Origin: Azospirillaceae bacterium
Lineage (GTDB): Bacteria; Pseudomonadota; Alphaproteobacteria; Azospirillales; Azospirillaceae
Assembly: GCA_028283825.1 (NCBI GenBank)
Contig: JAPWJW010000003.1
Location: 2,232,501 to 2,296,500, forward strand
Length of the DNA: 64,000 nucleotides
Direction: 5' to 3'
The position numbers were made by a program, and so were the translations under genes. Positions within the stretch are counted from its first letter, which is position 1, and every line of letters starts with the position of its first letter. The notes under the pieces were generated by a model. That model saw nothing but the letters and a program-made list of their open reading frames with translations. It was not told the origin of the DNA and searched no databases. Below, piece after piece: positions 1-8,445 of this stretch.

Positions 1-362
1 GCACCAACAGCCGCATCGAAGACCTGCGCGCCGCCGCCAAGGTGGTGGAAGGCCGTCATGTGAAGGACGGCATCTATGCCATGGTGGTCCCGGGCTCCGG
101 CCTGGTGAAGGAACAGGCCGAGGCCGAGGGCCTGGACAAGGTGTTCGTGGCCGCCGGCTTCGATTGGCGTGAGCCCGGCTGCTCCATGTGCCTGGCCATG
201 AACGATGACAAGCTGAAGCCCGGCGAGCGTTGCGCCAGCACCTCCAACCGCAATTTCGAGGGCCGCCAGGGTCCCGGCGGCCGCACCCATCTGGTCAGCC
301 CGGAGATGGCCGCCGCCGCGGCCCTGACCGGAAAGCTGACGGACGTGCGTACGCTGAACTGA
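1..362 (+). CDS. leuC: 3-isopropylmalate dehydratase large subunit, 3' part
   Basis: This is the C-terminal part of the aconitase-family large subunit of isopropylmalate isomerase, which interconverts 2- and 3-isopropylmalate in leucine synthesis. The reading frame is open from base 3 and ends with TGA at 360-362. Family-typical pieces are visible: a [13 protein letters not shown] segment carrying two of the cysteine ligands of the [4Fe-4S] cluster, then [14 protein letters not shown] and a GGRTHLVSP stretch near the C terminus. The start lies outside the window. A strong hairpin follows the stop. Identification is confident. No small subunit (leuD) lies immediately downstream in this window. 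Confidence 0.95.
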   Translation, partial: TNSRIEDLRAAAKVVEGRHVKDGIYAMVVPGSGLVKEQAEAEGLDKVFVAAGFDWREPGCSMCLAMNDDKLKPGERCASTSNRNFEGRQGPGGRTHLVSPEMAAAAALTGKLTDVRTLN

Positions 363-383
363 GCGGTTTCCGGTTTTCGATGG

Positions 384-424
384 CAACGGCGCGGCCCGTC
401 CCGGGGTCGCGCCGTTGTTATTTG
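384..424 (+). terminator. Rho-independent-like terminator after leuC
   Basis: A perfect 10-bp inverted repeat (CAACGGCGCG at 384-393 with CGCGCCGTTG at 408-417) has a 14-nt loop and is followed by a short T-rich run. It begins 21 bp after the leuC stop. Confidence 0.7.
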
Positions 425-496
425 GGGGCGGCTCTTCACATCGCGCGGAAGCGGCCGCATGCTGTCCATCCTGTCGAAAAGAACGGGGAGGACGGC

Positions 497-952
497 ATGG
501 CTTCGGAAGGTTTCAGCGGCGGTTGCCAGTGTGGCGCCGTGCGGTACAGCAGCACCATGGCGGCGGAGGGCGTGCACCTCTGCCATTGCCGCATGTGCCA
601 GCGGGCGGTGGGCAATCTCTTCGCCGCCCTGGCGGGCGTGCGGAAGGAGACGGTGACCTGGACCGGCCGGCCCAGCTTCTATGCCTCATCCTCGGTGGCG
701 GAGAGGGGATTCTGCGCCCAGTGCGGCACGCCCCTGTCCTTCGCCTATCCCGACAGCGACTGGATGAGCTTCACCATCGGCAGCCTGGATGAGCCCGAGG
801 CGGCGGTGCCGGAGGCGCAGTGCGGCGTGGAAAGCCGGCTGTCCTGGCTGGGCAAGCTGGACGGCCTGCCGGAGGAATACACTGACCCCACCAGCGATCG
901 CTTGCGCGACATGGAGAGCCGGCAGGCTTCCAATGAAAAGATCCGCTTCTGA
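497..952 (+). CDS. GFA / CENP-V family zinc-binding protein
   Basis: A 151-residue protein of the GFA family (named after glutathione-dependent formaldehyde-activating enzyme; most members have no proven substrate). Zinc-ligand cysteines are seen as GGCQCGAVRY near the N terminus, CHCRMCQ around residue 35, and CAQCGTPL around residue 75, the usual GFA pattern. The ATG at 497 is chosen because GGGGAG lies just upstream and the family fold starts directly after it; the longer open frame upstream has no similarity. It stands alone between the leuC terminator and the toxin-antitoxin pair. The family call is firm; the reaction is not known. Confidence 0.85.
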   Translation: MASEGFSGGCQCGAVRYSSTMAAEGVHLCHCRMCQRAVGNLFAALAGVRKETVTWTGRPSFYASSSVAERGFCAQCGTPLSFAYPDSDWMSFTIGSLDEPEAAVPEAQCGVESRLSWLGKLDGLPEEYTDPTSDRLRDMESRQASNEKIRF

Positions 953-964
953 AAGAACCGCAGC

Positions 965-1279
965 TTAGCCGGTTTTCTTCCGCTCATAATCGACATACGA
1001 TCGAAGGATGTTATTGATCTGGGTCTGGTACCGTGGGCCCCTGGATTTCAGGAAATCAACGATATCCCGATCAAGCCGCATCGTGACCGGCACTTTACCC
1101 GCGTTATCCATGATCTTGGCTTCGGACATCCAGCTTTGATCGGCAAAGGGGGCCGCATCCGGGTCCGTCTTGATGGCGGCCCGGATATCGGCATCGCTTA
1201 GCGCGTCAAACTCCGTCCAATCCGTCTTCGCCTTGTGCTGCATATCGAGAGAGCGCCGTGTAATACGTTCGCTGCTCAT
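965..1279 (-). CDS. brnA: BrnA-type antitoxin
   Basis: A 104-residue protein whose C-terminal half matches the BrnA antitoxin family. It has the KVPVTMRLDRDIVDFLK segment followed by a GPRYQTQINNILRSYVD helix, the ribbon-helix-helix DNA-binding part that usually also represses the operon. It overlaps the 3' end of the toxin gene upstream by 74 bp, and the two are read in the order toxin then antitoxin, as in known brnTA pairs. The ATG at 1279 is chosen over an earlier in-frame ATG at 1360 because the latter lies deep inside the toxin gene and adds no family sequence. Autoregulation is likely from the family but not shown here. Confidence 0.85.
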   Translation of the reverse strand: MSSERITRRSLDMQHKAKTDWTEFDALSDADIRAAIKTDPDAAPFADQSWMSEAKIMDNAGKVPVTMRLDRDIVDFLKSRGPRYQTQINNILRSYVDYERKKTG

Positions 1280-1517
1280 GGCTATCCGCCTTCCATGCTG
1301 AAATGATACGACGAACGTCGCCGCGATCCGTGTAAACACAACACACGACCCGTCCATCAAAGGTTCCTAAAGCGATAAATCGGCTTTCGCCATAGTCATG
1401 TCGGTTGTCTTCCCACTCTAATGTAAATCGTAAAAAGATATGAATTGCATCTTCGAATTTAATTTTATGTTTTCGATAATTTAGAACAGCCTTTTTCTCA
1501 TCCCACTCGAATTCCAT
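1206..1517 (-). CDS. brnT: BrnT-type toxin (ribonuclease family)
   Basis: A 103-residue protein of the BrnT family, RelE-like ribonuclease toxins that halt translation. The N-terminal FEWDEKKAVLNYRKH segment, the central GTFDGRVVCCVYTDR strand region and the IISAWKA motif near residue 75 are family features. In most members as I recall them the last motif reads IISARKA; here Trp replaces the Arg, which may weaken or abolish activity. An AAGGA ribosome site lies 9 nt before the ATG at 1517. The 5' half is clearly richer in A and T than the surroundings, which suggests transfer from elsewhere. The toxin stop lies inside brnA. Confidence 0.83.
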   Translation of the reverse strand: MEFEWDEKKAVLNYRKHKIKFEDAIHIFLRFTLEWEDNRHDYGESRFIALGTFDGRVVCCVYTDRGDVRRIISAWKADSHEQRTYYTALSRYAAQGEDGLDGV

Positions 1518-1584
1518 AATTTTCAGTCCTTGTTGGCGCCTTGGCCAGAATCTCCTCTGGGCGGCACTGGATGGCTTGGGTCAT
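1498..1584 (-). CDS. Possible 28-residue leader ORF before brnT
   Basis: A short frame starting ATG at 1584 has a good GGAGAG ribosome site 5 nt upstream and ends 20 bp inside the brnT start region. The product (starting MTQAIQCRPEEIL) matches nothing I recognise. The good ribosome site and the overlap are the only support; it could be a translational-coupling leader for brnT or chance. Confidence 0.3.
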   Translation of the reverse strand: MTQAIQCRPEEILAKAPTRTENYGIRVG

Positions 1585-1667
1585 GTCACTCTCCGTTCGA
1601 ATGGGGAAATGGACGATCCGGCAAGGCCGGAAGCCCTTGCCTCTATGGCTGATCTGAGCATAAGATG

Positions 1668-1677
1668 TGTACGTACA
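1668..1677. promoter_or_regulatory. Palindrome TGTACGTACA upstream of brnTA
   Basis: A perfect 10-bp palindrome about 150 bp upstream of brnT in an AT-richer patch. Such a site could be an operator, for example for the BrnA antitoxin, which represses its own operon in studied cases. Position and symmetry are the only evidence. Confidence 0.3.
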
Positions 1678-1708
1678 AAAGTAAATACGCCTGTTGGCGA
1701 ACGGGTCG

Positions 1709-2254
1709 TCACAGCCCCTCCACGGGGTTGGTGGCGGGGGCGAAGGGGTGGCCGGCGCGGATCGCATCCAGCCGCGCCTCATATTCCCGCAACGCCCAGT
1801 CGACGCTGGGGAAGGCCAGGTCGGTCCAGGGGATGTCGTCCCAGGCGAACAGCGCCACCTCCTGGCTTTCCGGGCCGGCGGCGATTTCCGGGTTCACCAG
1901 GCGGGCCAGGTAGATCAGTTGCACCTGGCTGATGCGGGGAATGTTGTAGACGGCCAGCAGGGGGCCGATGGCCAGGCGGGCGCCGGCCTCCTCCCACGCC
2001 TCGCGGGCCGCACCATCCTGCGTCGTCTCCGCCAGTTCCATGAAGCCGGCGGGCAGGGTCCAATAGCCGATGCGGGGCGGGATGGCGCGGCGGCACAGCA
2101 GGATGCGGTCTTCCCACAGGGCGACCGACCCCACCACGATCTTGGGATTGTCATAGGCGATGTAGCCGCAGTCCGGGCATACCAGCCGCTCCCGATCCTC
2201 CCCCGGCGGTACGGTCGTCACGCGGGGCCCGAACGTGGGCGCAGGCTCGGTCAT
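1709..2254 (-). CDS. NUDIX hydrolase with N-terminal zinc ribbon
   Basis: A 181-residue NUDIX family protein. The NUDIX box is intact around residues 72-94 (GFMELAE, then REAWEEAGA), matching GX5EX7REUXEEXGU, which binds the metal that cleaves nucleoside-diphosphate-linked substrates. An N-terminal [13 protein letters not shown] segment supplies half of a zinc ribbon, as in ADP-ribose or NADH pyrophosphatase-like members. The true substrate cannot be read from the sequence. The ATG at 2254 gives the usual length. It is read on the minus strand, separated from ptsN by a repeat element. Confidence 0.85.
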   Translation of the reverse strand: MTEPAPTFGPRVTTVPPGEDRERLVCPDCGYIAYDNPKIVVGSVALWEDRILLCRRAIPPRIGYWTLPAGFMELAETTQDGAAREAWEEAGARLAIGPLLAVYNIPRISQVQLIYLARLVNPEIAAGPESQEVALFAWDDIPWTDLAFPSVDWALREYEARLDAIRAGHPFAPATNPVEGL

Positions 2255-2345
2255 GGACGCTCTCCCGATTCCTTATCCGACCACTATAGCGGTCGGGCAA
2301 CCGAAACCAAGCCGCCCCAACGGAAGAGTTCACCCAGCGCGAAGC

Positions 2346-2443
2346 GTAGGACGCGACGGCGTCCGCCGGAGATTTCTGGGGAGCGGAGCGGACTGGAAAT
2401 CGAGGAAGCCAAGCCGGCGGATGCCGGCGCCCGGCGCCTGAGG
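2346..2443 (-). repeat. 3'-flanking repeat element, copy 1 (downstream of ptsN)
   Basis: About 98 bp related to the copies at 11003, 11135, 31959, 37600, 42146 and 51861. Shared pieces on the plus strand are CGCCGGAG, a TTTCCGGGGAG-like block, GGACTGGAAA, a short G/C-rich palindrome with GGATGCC, and GCGCCTGAGG. The GCGCCTGAGG end is nearest the ptsN stop at 2454, so in the sense of ptsN the element begins with CCTCAGGCGC. It contains two inverted repeats and no coding sequence. Confidence 0.75.
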
Positions 2444-2453
2444 GAAAACGCGG

Positions 2454-2954
2454 CTACGCCGCGTTGCTGGCTTCCGTGTGGGTCAGCAGGGCGTAGATGG
2501 CGTCGGCGGTGTCGGCGCCGCGCAGCTTTTCGCAGAACAGCGGGTTGCGCAGCATGCGCGATACCAGGGCCAGGGCCTTCAGGTGGTCGGCGCCGGCCGA
2601 TTCCGGGGCCAGCAGCAGGCAGATCAGGTCCACCGGCTGCTCATCGATGGAATCAAAGTCCACTGGCCGTTCCAGGCGGGCGAACAGGGCGCTGACCTTG
2701 GGCAGGGTGGGCAGTTTGCCGTGGGGGATGGCGATGCCACGCCCCACGCCGGTGGTGCCCAGGCGTTCCCGCTCCAGCAGCACATCGAAAATGGCGCGTT
2801 CCCCCTGGCCGGTCAGGTCGGCGGCGCGCTTGGCAAGTTCCTGGAGAACCTGCTTTTTTGAGGAAACCTTGAGGTTGGCGACAATGCCGTCCGGCCTGAG
2901 AAGCTCGATCATTGGCGTCAAAAGGAACTGGGACGGCATTGCCACCACACTCAT
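2454..2954 (-). CDS. ptsN: PTS IIA-like nitrogen-regulatory protein PtsN
   Basis: EIIA-Ntr, the final phosphoryl acceptor of the nitrogen phosphotransferase system, which regulates potassium transport, carbon storage and nitrogen metabolism in proteobacteria. The 166-residue frame has the IIA fold features: GVGRGIAIPHGKLP with the phosphorylated His around residue 78, and LLAPESAGADHLKALA in the C-terminal half. The start is uncertain: an internal ATG at 2912 (MIELLRPDGIV) would give the usual family N terminus and about 152 residues. It follows hpf and rpoN in the canonical alphaproteobacterial order, with a perfect hairpin in the hpf-ptsN spacer. Confidence 0.93.
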   Translation of the reverse strand: MSVVAMPSQFLLTPMIELLRPDGIVANLKVSSKKQVLQELAKRAADLTGQGERAIFDVLLERERLGTTGVGRGIAIPHGKLPTLPKVSALFARLERPVDFDSIDEQPVDLICLLLAPESAGADHLKALALVSRMLRNPLFCEKLRGADTADAIYALLTHTEASNAA

Positions 2955-2982
2955 TCACCGGTCTTGTCGTATGGCTTTTATA

Positions 2983-3013
2983 GGACGGAAAAGTTTACCC
3001 AACTTTTCCGTCC
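2983..3013 (-). promoter_or_regulatory. Perfect 13-bp inverted repeat between hpf and ptsN
   Basis: GGACGGAAAAGTT at 2983-2995 and AACTTTTCCGTCC at 3001-3013 flank a 5-nt loop, 29 bp before the ptsN ATG. No T-run follows on either strand, so it is not a classic terminator. It could be an RNA-processing or attenuation hairpin, or a dimeric operator. Confidence 0.5.
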
Positions 3014-3080
3014 AAACCCCAAACCCAGCTTCGGGCATCCCTGCTCCCAGGTCAATGGGGGTAGCCAACCGGCGGCACCA

Positions 3081-3728
3081 TTAATGGGTCTTGCCGTTGG
3101 CGGCGGGCTTGCCGTCGGACGGGTCCACCCAGCCAACATTGCCGTCGGGCCGGCGGTAGATCATGTTCAACTGCCCGTGCGCCCGGTTGCGGAACAGCAG
3201 GGCCGGCAGGTCGGCCAGATCCATGCGCATCACCGCTTCGCTGACCGTCAGCATGTCGATGTTGGTCTGCATTTCGGCGATGATCATGGGGTGGTGGCCG
3301 TCGGCGTGGCCATTCACGTGGGTCCCGTTCACCTCACCCCCGGCCGCCTCATCGGCGTCGTCGTCATGGGCGTCGGCGTTGATGATGTACTTGCGGGCGG
3401 GCACGGCGGCTTCCGCCTCGCCATGCACGCGTTGGTGATGGTCGCGTAATCGGCGTTTATAGCGTCGCAGCCGCTTGGCGACGCGCTCGGCCGCCTCATC
3501 GAAGGCCGGATAGGGTTCCGTGGCCTCGGCATAGGCTTGCAGGACGATGCCACGCCCGACATGGGCCTGGATATCCGCCTTGTAGAGGTGCGCCTCGCGC
3601 GACAGCACGACGGTTGCCTCCAACGGATTGCTGAAATATTTCTCCACCAACCCAGTCAATGAGGTCTCGACATGGGTGCGCAGGGACTCGCCAACGTCTA
3701 GCTGCTTGCCTTTGACGATTATATGCAT
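3081..3728 (-). CDS. hpf: Long-form ribosome hibernation promoting factor
   Basis: A 215-residue S30AE-family protein. The N-terminal domain (about 1-105, starting MHIIVKGKQLDVG) binds in the ribosomal decoding region. A linker rich in Asp, Gly and His (about 118-150) leads to a C-terminal dimerisation domain (about 155-205) with the typical ALLFRNRAHGQLNMIYRRPDG stretch, shown here as ALLFRN..QLNMIYRR. This is the long HPF that forms 100S dimers of inactive ribosomes in stationary phase. It lies directly after rpoN with 134 bp between them, matching the conserved rpoN-hpf-ptsN order. Confidence 0.93.
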   Translation of the reverse strand: MHIIVKGKQLDVGESLRTHVETSLTGLVEKYFSNPLEATVVLSREAHLYKADIQAHVGRGIVLQAYAEATEPYPAFDEAAERVAKRLRRYKRRLRDHHQRVHGEAEAAVPARKYIINADAHDDDADEAAGGEVNGTHVNGHADGHHPMIIAEMQTNIDMLTVSEAVMRMDLADLPALLFRNRAHGQLNMIYRRPDGNVGWVDPSDGKPAANGKTH

Positions 3729-3862
3729 GGCCTGTCCGTCTCGCTTGGTTGGAAGCCAGGAGTGGCGGCGGCGTGTGCCTTGCCGTCGGCCTTTAATACG
3801 GCCCGCGGCCGGCCAGGGCGTTGATTTAGCCGGCCATCATGCGTCGTGCACCGAACGCATCA

Positions 3863-5407
3863 TCAGATCCCAAGGGCCTTCTCCCGGCGACGCTGGACTG
3901 AGGAAGGGATCTTCATGGCTTCACGATACTTGGCGACCGTCCGCCGTGCAATGTCGATCCCCTCATCCCTAAGGATCTCGACCAACCGGTCATCCGACAG
4001 GATCTCATCCGCCTTTTCCGCGTCGATCAGGACTTTTATGCGGTAGCGCACCGCCTCGGCGGAGTGCGAGGCCTGGCCGTCCGCCCCGGAAATGGCTGAT
4101 GTAAAAAAGTATTTCAGTTCGAACAGGCCGCGCGGCGTGGCCATGAACTTGTTGGTCGTCACGCGGCTGACGGTGCTTTCGTGCATGCCGATCGCTTCCG
4201 CTATATCCCTAAGGATAAGGGGTCGCAGGAACTGCAGGCCGTGCAGGAAAAAGGCGTCCTGCTGACGCACGATCTCCGTCGCCACCTTCAGGATGGTGTT
4301 GGCGCGCTGGTGCAGCGACTTCACCAGCCAGCTGGCCGACTGGAACTGTTCGGTCAGGTATTCCTTGTCCTGCTTGTTGCGGGCGGAACCCTGGATGCGG
4401 GCGTAGTAGCGCTGGTTGACCAGCACCCGGGGCAGGGTGTCGCTGTTCAGCTCCACCAGCCAGCCGCCGCCGGGCTGGGCCCGCATCATGATGTCCGGCA
4501 CCACGGTCTGCACCGGCTCATGGTCGAAGGCCAGCGCCGGTTTGGGATTCAGCGCCTTGATCTCCGACACCATGTCGGACAGGTCCTCGGCATCGACCTG
4601 GCAGACCTTCAGCAGGGCCGGGACGTTGCGGGCGGCCAGCAGGGGCAGGTTGTCCAGCAAGGCCTGCATGCAGGGGTCCAGCCGGTCCAGCTCACGCAGC
4701 TGCAGGGCTAAACATTCCTTCAGCGAGCGGGCGAAGATGCCGACCGGGTCCAGGCGCTGCAATCGTTCCAGGACCGACAGGATCTGCTGTTCGGTGCAGC
4801 CCAGCTGGTCACCGACCAGGGCGACATCGCCGGTGAAGTAGCCGGCCTCGTCCAGGTAATCCATCAGTGCGAACGCCACCATGCGATCCAGCGGATCGAC
4901 GATGTCCATGGTGATCTGTTCGGTCAGATGGTCGCGCAGCGACACGGTGCCGGACAGCGTCTGTTCGAACGAGCCATCATCGTCGTCGAAGCTGCCGCCC
5001 CGGCCGGACCAGGATCCGAAGGCTTCCCCCTCGCCACCGCCCTCACGCAACTCCGCAGCCATGTCCACGGCGCTGGAATTGGTCCAGACGTTCTCAAAGT
5101 CGGTATCCAGCGGCGCGTCGCTGGACGGGCCCAACCGGTCTGAGGAGGTGAGGTCGGCGGTGTCGCGGACGGGCATGTCGTCGGCGCGCGCGACCGGATC
5201 CTCGCGGTCCACCCCGTCCGGGGCCGGGTCGCGATTACGGTCACTATCGTCGCGTTCCAGGAGCGGGTTCTGCTCCATCTCACGATCGACGTAGTCGGCC
5301 AACTCCAGGTTAGACAGCTGCAACAGCTTGATTGCCTGTTGCAGCTGGGGAGTCATCACCAGCGCCTGGGTCTGCCGAAGATCGAGGCGTTGTTGAAGCG
5401 CCATCAC
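3863..5407 (-). CDS. rpoN: RNA polymerase sigma-54 factor
   Basis: A 514-residue sigma-54 that directs polymerase to -24/-12 promoters and needs enhancer-binding activators; in this group it controls nitrogen assimilation and often motility. Region I is the Gln- and Leu-rich N terminus (LQQRLDLRQTQALVMTPQLQ). An acidic, low-complexity region II spans about 60-140. Region III carries the core-binding part and the helix-turn-helix (around 380-410, with MHESTVSRVTTNK), and the RpoN box ARRTVAKYRE lies near residue 490. All key motifs are intact. It follows lptB with a 54-bp gap and precedes hpf. Confidence 0.97.
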   Translation of the reverse strand: MMALQQRLDLRQTQALVMTPQLQQAIKLLQLSNLELADYVDREMEQNPLLERDDSDRNRDPAPDGVDREDPVARADDMPVRDTADLTSSDRLGPSSDAPLDTDFENVWTNSSAVDMAAELREGGGEGEAFGSWSGRGGSFDDDDGSFEQTLSGTVSLRDHLTEQITMDIVDPLDRMVAFALMDYLDEAGYFTGDVALVGDQLGCTEQQILSVLERLQRLDPVGIFARSLKECLALQLRELDRLDPCMQALLDNLPLLAARNVPALLKVCQVDAEDLSDMVSEIKALNPKPALAFDHEPVQTVVPDIMMRAQPGGGWLVELNSDTLPRVLVNQRYYARIQGSARNKQDKEYLTEQFQSASWLVKSLHQRANTILKVATEIVRQQDAFFLHGLQFLRPLILRDIAEAIGMHESTVSRVTTNKFMATPRGLFELKYFFTSAISGADGQASHSAEAVRYRIKVLIDAEKADEILSDDRLVEILRDEGIDIARRTVAKYREAMKIPSSVQRRREKALGI

Positions 5408-5461
5408 CCGCCCGAATAAGAACTGTGGCCCGAAAGGGAAGTGCGCGATAAGCGCTTATAT

Positions 5462-6298
5462 TTACAGACTGAACCGTTCCCCCAGATACACACGGCGCAC
5501 GTCCTTGTGCGCCACGATCTCCGACGGTAGTCCCTCCATCAATACCATACCGTCGTGGAGAATGTATGCGCGATCAACGATGTCCAGGGTTTCGCGAACG
5601 TTGTGGTCGGTGATCAGCACACCGATGCCGCGGTCGCGCAAATGACTGACCAGTTCGCGGATGTCGTTGACGGCGATGGGGTCGATGCCGGCGAAGGGTT
5701 CGTCCAGCAGGATGAAGTTGGGGGCCGATGCCAGCGCGCGGGCGATTTCCACGCGACGGCGCTCACCACCCGACAGCGCCAGGGCGGAGGTGCGGCGCAA
5801 ATGGCTGATGGAGAATTCCGCCAGCAGCTCGTCCAGCGTGGCCTCGCGCTTGTCGCGATCCTGCTCCACCACTTCCAGCACGGCGCGGATGTTGTTCTCA
5901 ACCGACAGGCCGCGGAAGATCGAGGCCTCCTGCGGCAGATAGCCGATGCCCAGGCGCGCGCGGCGGTACATGGGCAGGTCGGTGACCTCCAGCCCGTCCA
6001 GCGTGATGGTGCCGTAATCGGGCATGATCAGCCCGGTCATGATGTAGAAGCTGGTGGTCTTGCCGGCGCCGTTGGGGCCCAGCAGGCCCACGACCTCGCC
6101 CCGGCGCACGCTGACGCTGACGTCGCGCAGCACGGGACGGCCCTTGTAGCTCTTGCCCAGCTTGGTCGCGGTCAGCCCGTTGTTGGGGTTGTCCGACACT
6201 AGGCGCGGACCGCCCTTGGCATCGTCCTTGGCCTTGGGTGCCGCAGGCACCTTGCCTTCGGGCGCCTTGGCGGTATCGGGGGTCTTGGCCGTGCTCAT
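5462..6298 (-). CDS. lptB: LPS export ABC transporter ATP-binding protein
   Basis: The cytoplasmic ATPase of the LptB2FG complex that extracts lipopolysaccharide from the inner membrane. In 278 residues it shows Walker [10 protein letters not shown] (about residue 75), signature [15 protein letters not shown] (about 175) and Walker [14 protein letters not shown] (about 196), followed by the switch His in [10 protein letters not shown]. An N-terminal extension of about 40 residues rich in Lys, Ala and Pro precedes the ABC fold, longer than in E. coli LptB. The ATG overlaps the lptA stop as ATGA, so the two are translationally coupled. Confidence 0.96.
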   Translation of the reverse strand: MSTAKTPDTAKAPEGKVPAAPKAKDDAKGGPRLVSDNPNNGLTATKLGKSYKGRPVLRDVSVSVRRGEVVGLLGPNGAGKTTSFYIMTGLIMPDYGTITLDGLEVTDLPMYRRARLGIGYLPQEASIFRGLSVENNIRAVLEVVEQDRDKREATLDELLAEFSISHLRRTSALALSGGERRRVEIARALASAPNFILLDEPFAGIDPIAVNDIRELVSHLRDRGIGVLITDHNVRETLDIVDRAYILHDGMVLMEGLPSEIVAHKDVRRVYLGERFSL

Positions 6299-7354
6299 GG
6301 CTGTGCTCCGCCGCCGGGACCGGGCGTGCTGGTGGGGGGGGTGCCGGGGGCGGCGGGGGGCGGGTTGTTGGATTTCTTGGGCACCAGCACGCTGTGCACG
6401 CGCCCACCCTTCACCGTGTCGTCGGGCAGCATGCGGCTGACGCCCGTGGCGTTGTTGACCTCGGCCCGGTGGCCGTTCACCTGGTTCTGGCCCTGAGTCA
6501 GCTTCACATCGCCCGTCAGGATGGCGATGCGCGTCTTCACGTTATAGGTGCCTTCGCTGCCGCGGGCGATGTCCTTGGGCGTGACGATCAGCACGTTGCC
6601 CTTGGCGTCCATGCGCGTCATTTCCAGCTGCTTGGCGGCGTTCTGTTCCAGGATGCCCACCAGCACGTCGGCGCGGATACGGTCGCCCTTGTCGTTGATG
6701 GCGACGGCGTTGCCGCGCGCCACCATCAGCTGCTGCTGCTTCCAATATTCCAGGGTGTCCTTGGCGTAGACGGTGTCGGCGCGCGTGACCATGTGCAGGT
6801 GGTCGCCGGTCAGGACGGTCACGTCCTGGTCCACGTCATAGACGCCGTGGTCGCCGAACGCCTCCTGGCTGGGCGAGGCCATGTGCACCTGGCCGTCGGC
6901 GGCCATGCGGTACATCTCGGTCGAGCCGTCCTTGGTCTTGCGATAATACACGACCAGGGTGTCGCAATGCAGGGTGTCTTCCCCCCGGATCACGATGACA
7001 TGGCCGCGCGCCACGGCGGCCAACTGGTCGTCGTGCCATTCCATCGTCTCATCCGAGGTGATGTCGATGGCGCCGGTGGGCGATGGCGTCACCGCGGGCG
7101 GGTTGAAGGGCAGCAGGCCGGGTTCCCCCGCCACCAGGGGATTGACGGCCGGGGGGCTGGGCCGGCGCCGCCTTCTTGGGCTTGGGCGCCGCCGGCTTCG
7201 CGGGGGTGGCAGCAGAAGCCGCCGCCTCTTGCGCGCGGGAGGGCAGGGCGGTCGCCACCAGGGCGGATGCGCCCAGGACCAGCGTTCCCGTCACCAAGGC
7301 CGCCGTCCTGAAACCGGCTTTCCTCAAACCAACTGTCCTGGACCGGAACTTCAC
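6295..7354 (-). CDS. lptA: LPS transport periplasmic protein LptA (apparent frameshift)
   Basis: LptA forms the periplasmic bridge for lipopolysaccharide. The gene starts with GTG at 7354, overlapping the lptC stop, and has GGAGG 9 nt upstream. The first frame gives a signal peptide (hydrophobic core about 17-35, ending near ALPSRAQ) and an Ala/Pro/Lys-rich linker. At the run of six C on the coding strand (plus 7151-7156) the frame breaks. Removing one C joins [15 protein letters not shown] to the rest, which holds the OstA-like beta-jellyroll repeats (for example [41 protein letters not shown]) and a Pro-rich tail. The gene is normally essential, so a sequence error is more likely than a real mutation. 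Confidence 0.85.
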
Positions 7355-8220
7355 GGTTGCATGCCTCCGGTCCGCGCGGTCCCGGCCGGGGCCTTGCTGG
7401 TGGATGTGGTTGGGGGTTGGACGGTGGGCGCCTTGCGCGCCGTCGCCGGCTGGGGCGTCTTTTGCGGGGGGGGCGCCTGGGGCGGCTGGGCGCCGTCCAC
7501 CGGCTTGCGTTCCTTCTCCATCAGGCGCAGGCGCGCCTTGCCGGTGAAGACGATGGTGTCGCCCTTGTCGGTCATGCGGAAGCCGCCGGCGTCGATGTCG
7601 CCGAACGGGCCCTGGCCGGCCACGCGCGCGTTGCTCCAGGCGAGGTTCTTGTTGGTGTCCACTTCCGCCTTGTCGGTCGTGAACTCATAACCATGGTCGT
7701 GGAACAGCGTGACCCTTCCTTCCAGCGTCAGGTGGCCGGACTGCTTGTCGTACCGCCCGGTGTCCCCGTTCAGGGTCACCCACTGTCCACTCTTTAACGT
7801 GATCTCGGCTTCCGGCGAAACAAGATCGATCAGGTTTTCCTGATTGCTCTCCTGCATGGCGCGGTCGGCGCGCACCTCCACGGGGCGATCGGTCTTGTCC
7901 GTGCCCAGGAAATGGGCGTCCAGCATCTCCAGCTGGCCATTGCCGGGGTCGGCCTGCCGGGGCTGCGTGGTCTCCTTGATCAGGGGCCACAGCGCGATGG
8001 CGGCGATGGTCAGGCCCGCCAGGGTGGGCAGCACCACCTTGGCCTGGTTTACCCGCCGAGTGTGGCGGGCGCTGGCCCAGCCGCCGCGGGTGGTGGCCGC
8101 CGGCGGCGCGGACGCGGCCTTGTCGGGGGAAGCGGAACCGGCCGGCGTCGCCGGCTGCCGAATCCCGCCCGCGTCGCCGTTCTGGGCGCCGGGGCTTTCT
8201 GGGGTGGGGGGCAGGGTCAT
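7351..8220 (-). CDS. lptC: LPS export protein LptC
   Basis: A membrane-anchored protein linking the LptBFG transporter to LptA. From the ATG at 8220 it is 289 residues: a Pro/Ala-rich cytoplasmic N terminus of about 65 residues, one transmembrane helix (about 68-88, KVVLPTLAGLTIAAIALWP), and a periplasmic LptC/OstA-type beta domain with repeats such as GRYDKQSGHLTLEGRVTL and ANARVAGQGPFGDIDA-like segments. A Pro-rich tail of about 50 residues follows, longer than in E. coli. An upstream in-frame ATG at 8259 is possible. The stop overlaps the lptA GTG, and the order lptC-lptA-lptB supports the call. Confidence 0.88.
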   Translation of the reverse strand: MTLPPTPESPGAQNGDAGGIRQPATPAGSASPDKAASAPPAATTRGGWASARHTRRVNQAKVVLPTLAGLTIAAIALWPLIKETTQPRQADPGNGQLEMLDAHFLGTDKTDRPVEVRADRAMQESNQENLIDLVSPEAEITLKSGQWVTLNGDTGRYDKQSGHLTLEGRVTLFHDHGYEFTTDKAEVDTNKNLAWSNARVAGQGPFGDIDAGGFRMTDKGDTIVFTGKARLRLMEKERKPVDGAQPPQAPPPQKTPQPATARKAPTVQPPTTSTSKAPAGTARTGGMQP

Positions 8221-8445
8221 GGTTCCACGGGGTCTGGCCGCCAATTGTGGCGTGGGCATGTCCGGGCGGTGGTCTGGGACGGCGATCCGGCCGCCCCGAC
8301 ACCACCGCCGGTTTGATGCAATCTAACTGAGCCGCGATTCCACGGTCAAATCGTCATGCACCGTCCCGTTTTCCAGGGGGCACGTCCGCGACCCACCCAT
8401 GCGGTCGGCATGGGCGGGCCGGGAAGGTGTCGCCCCGGGGGTAAA

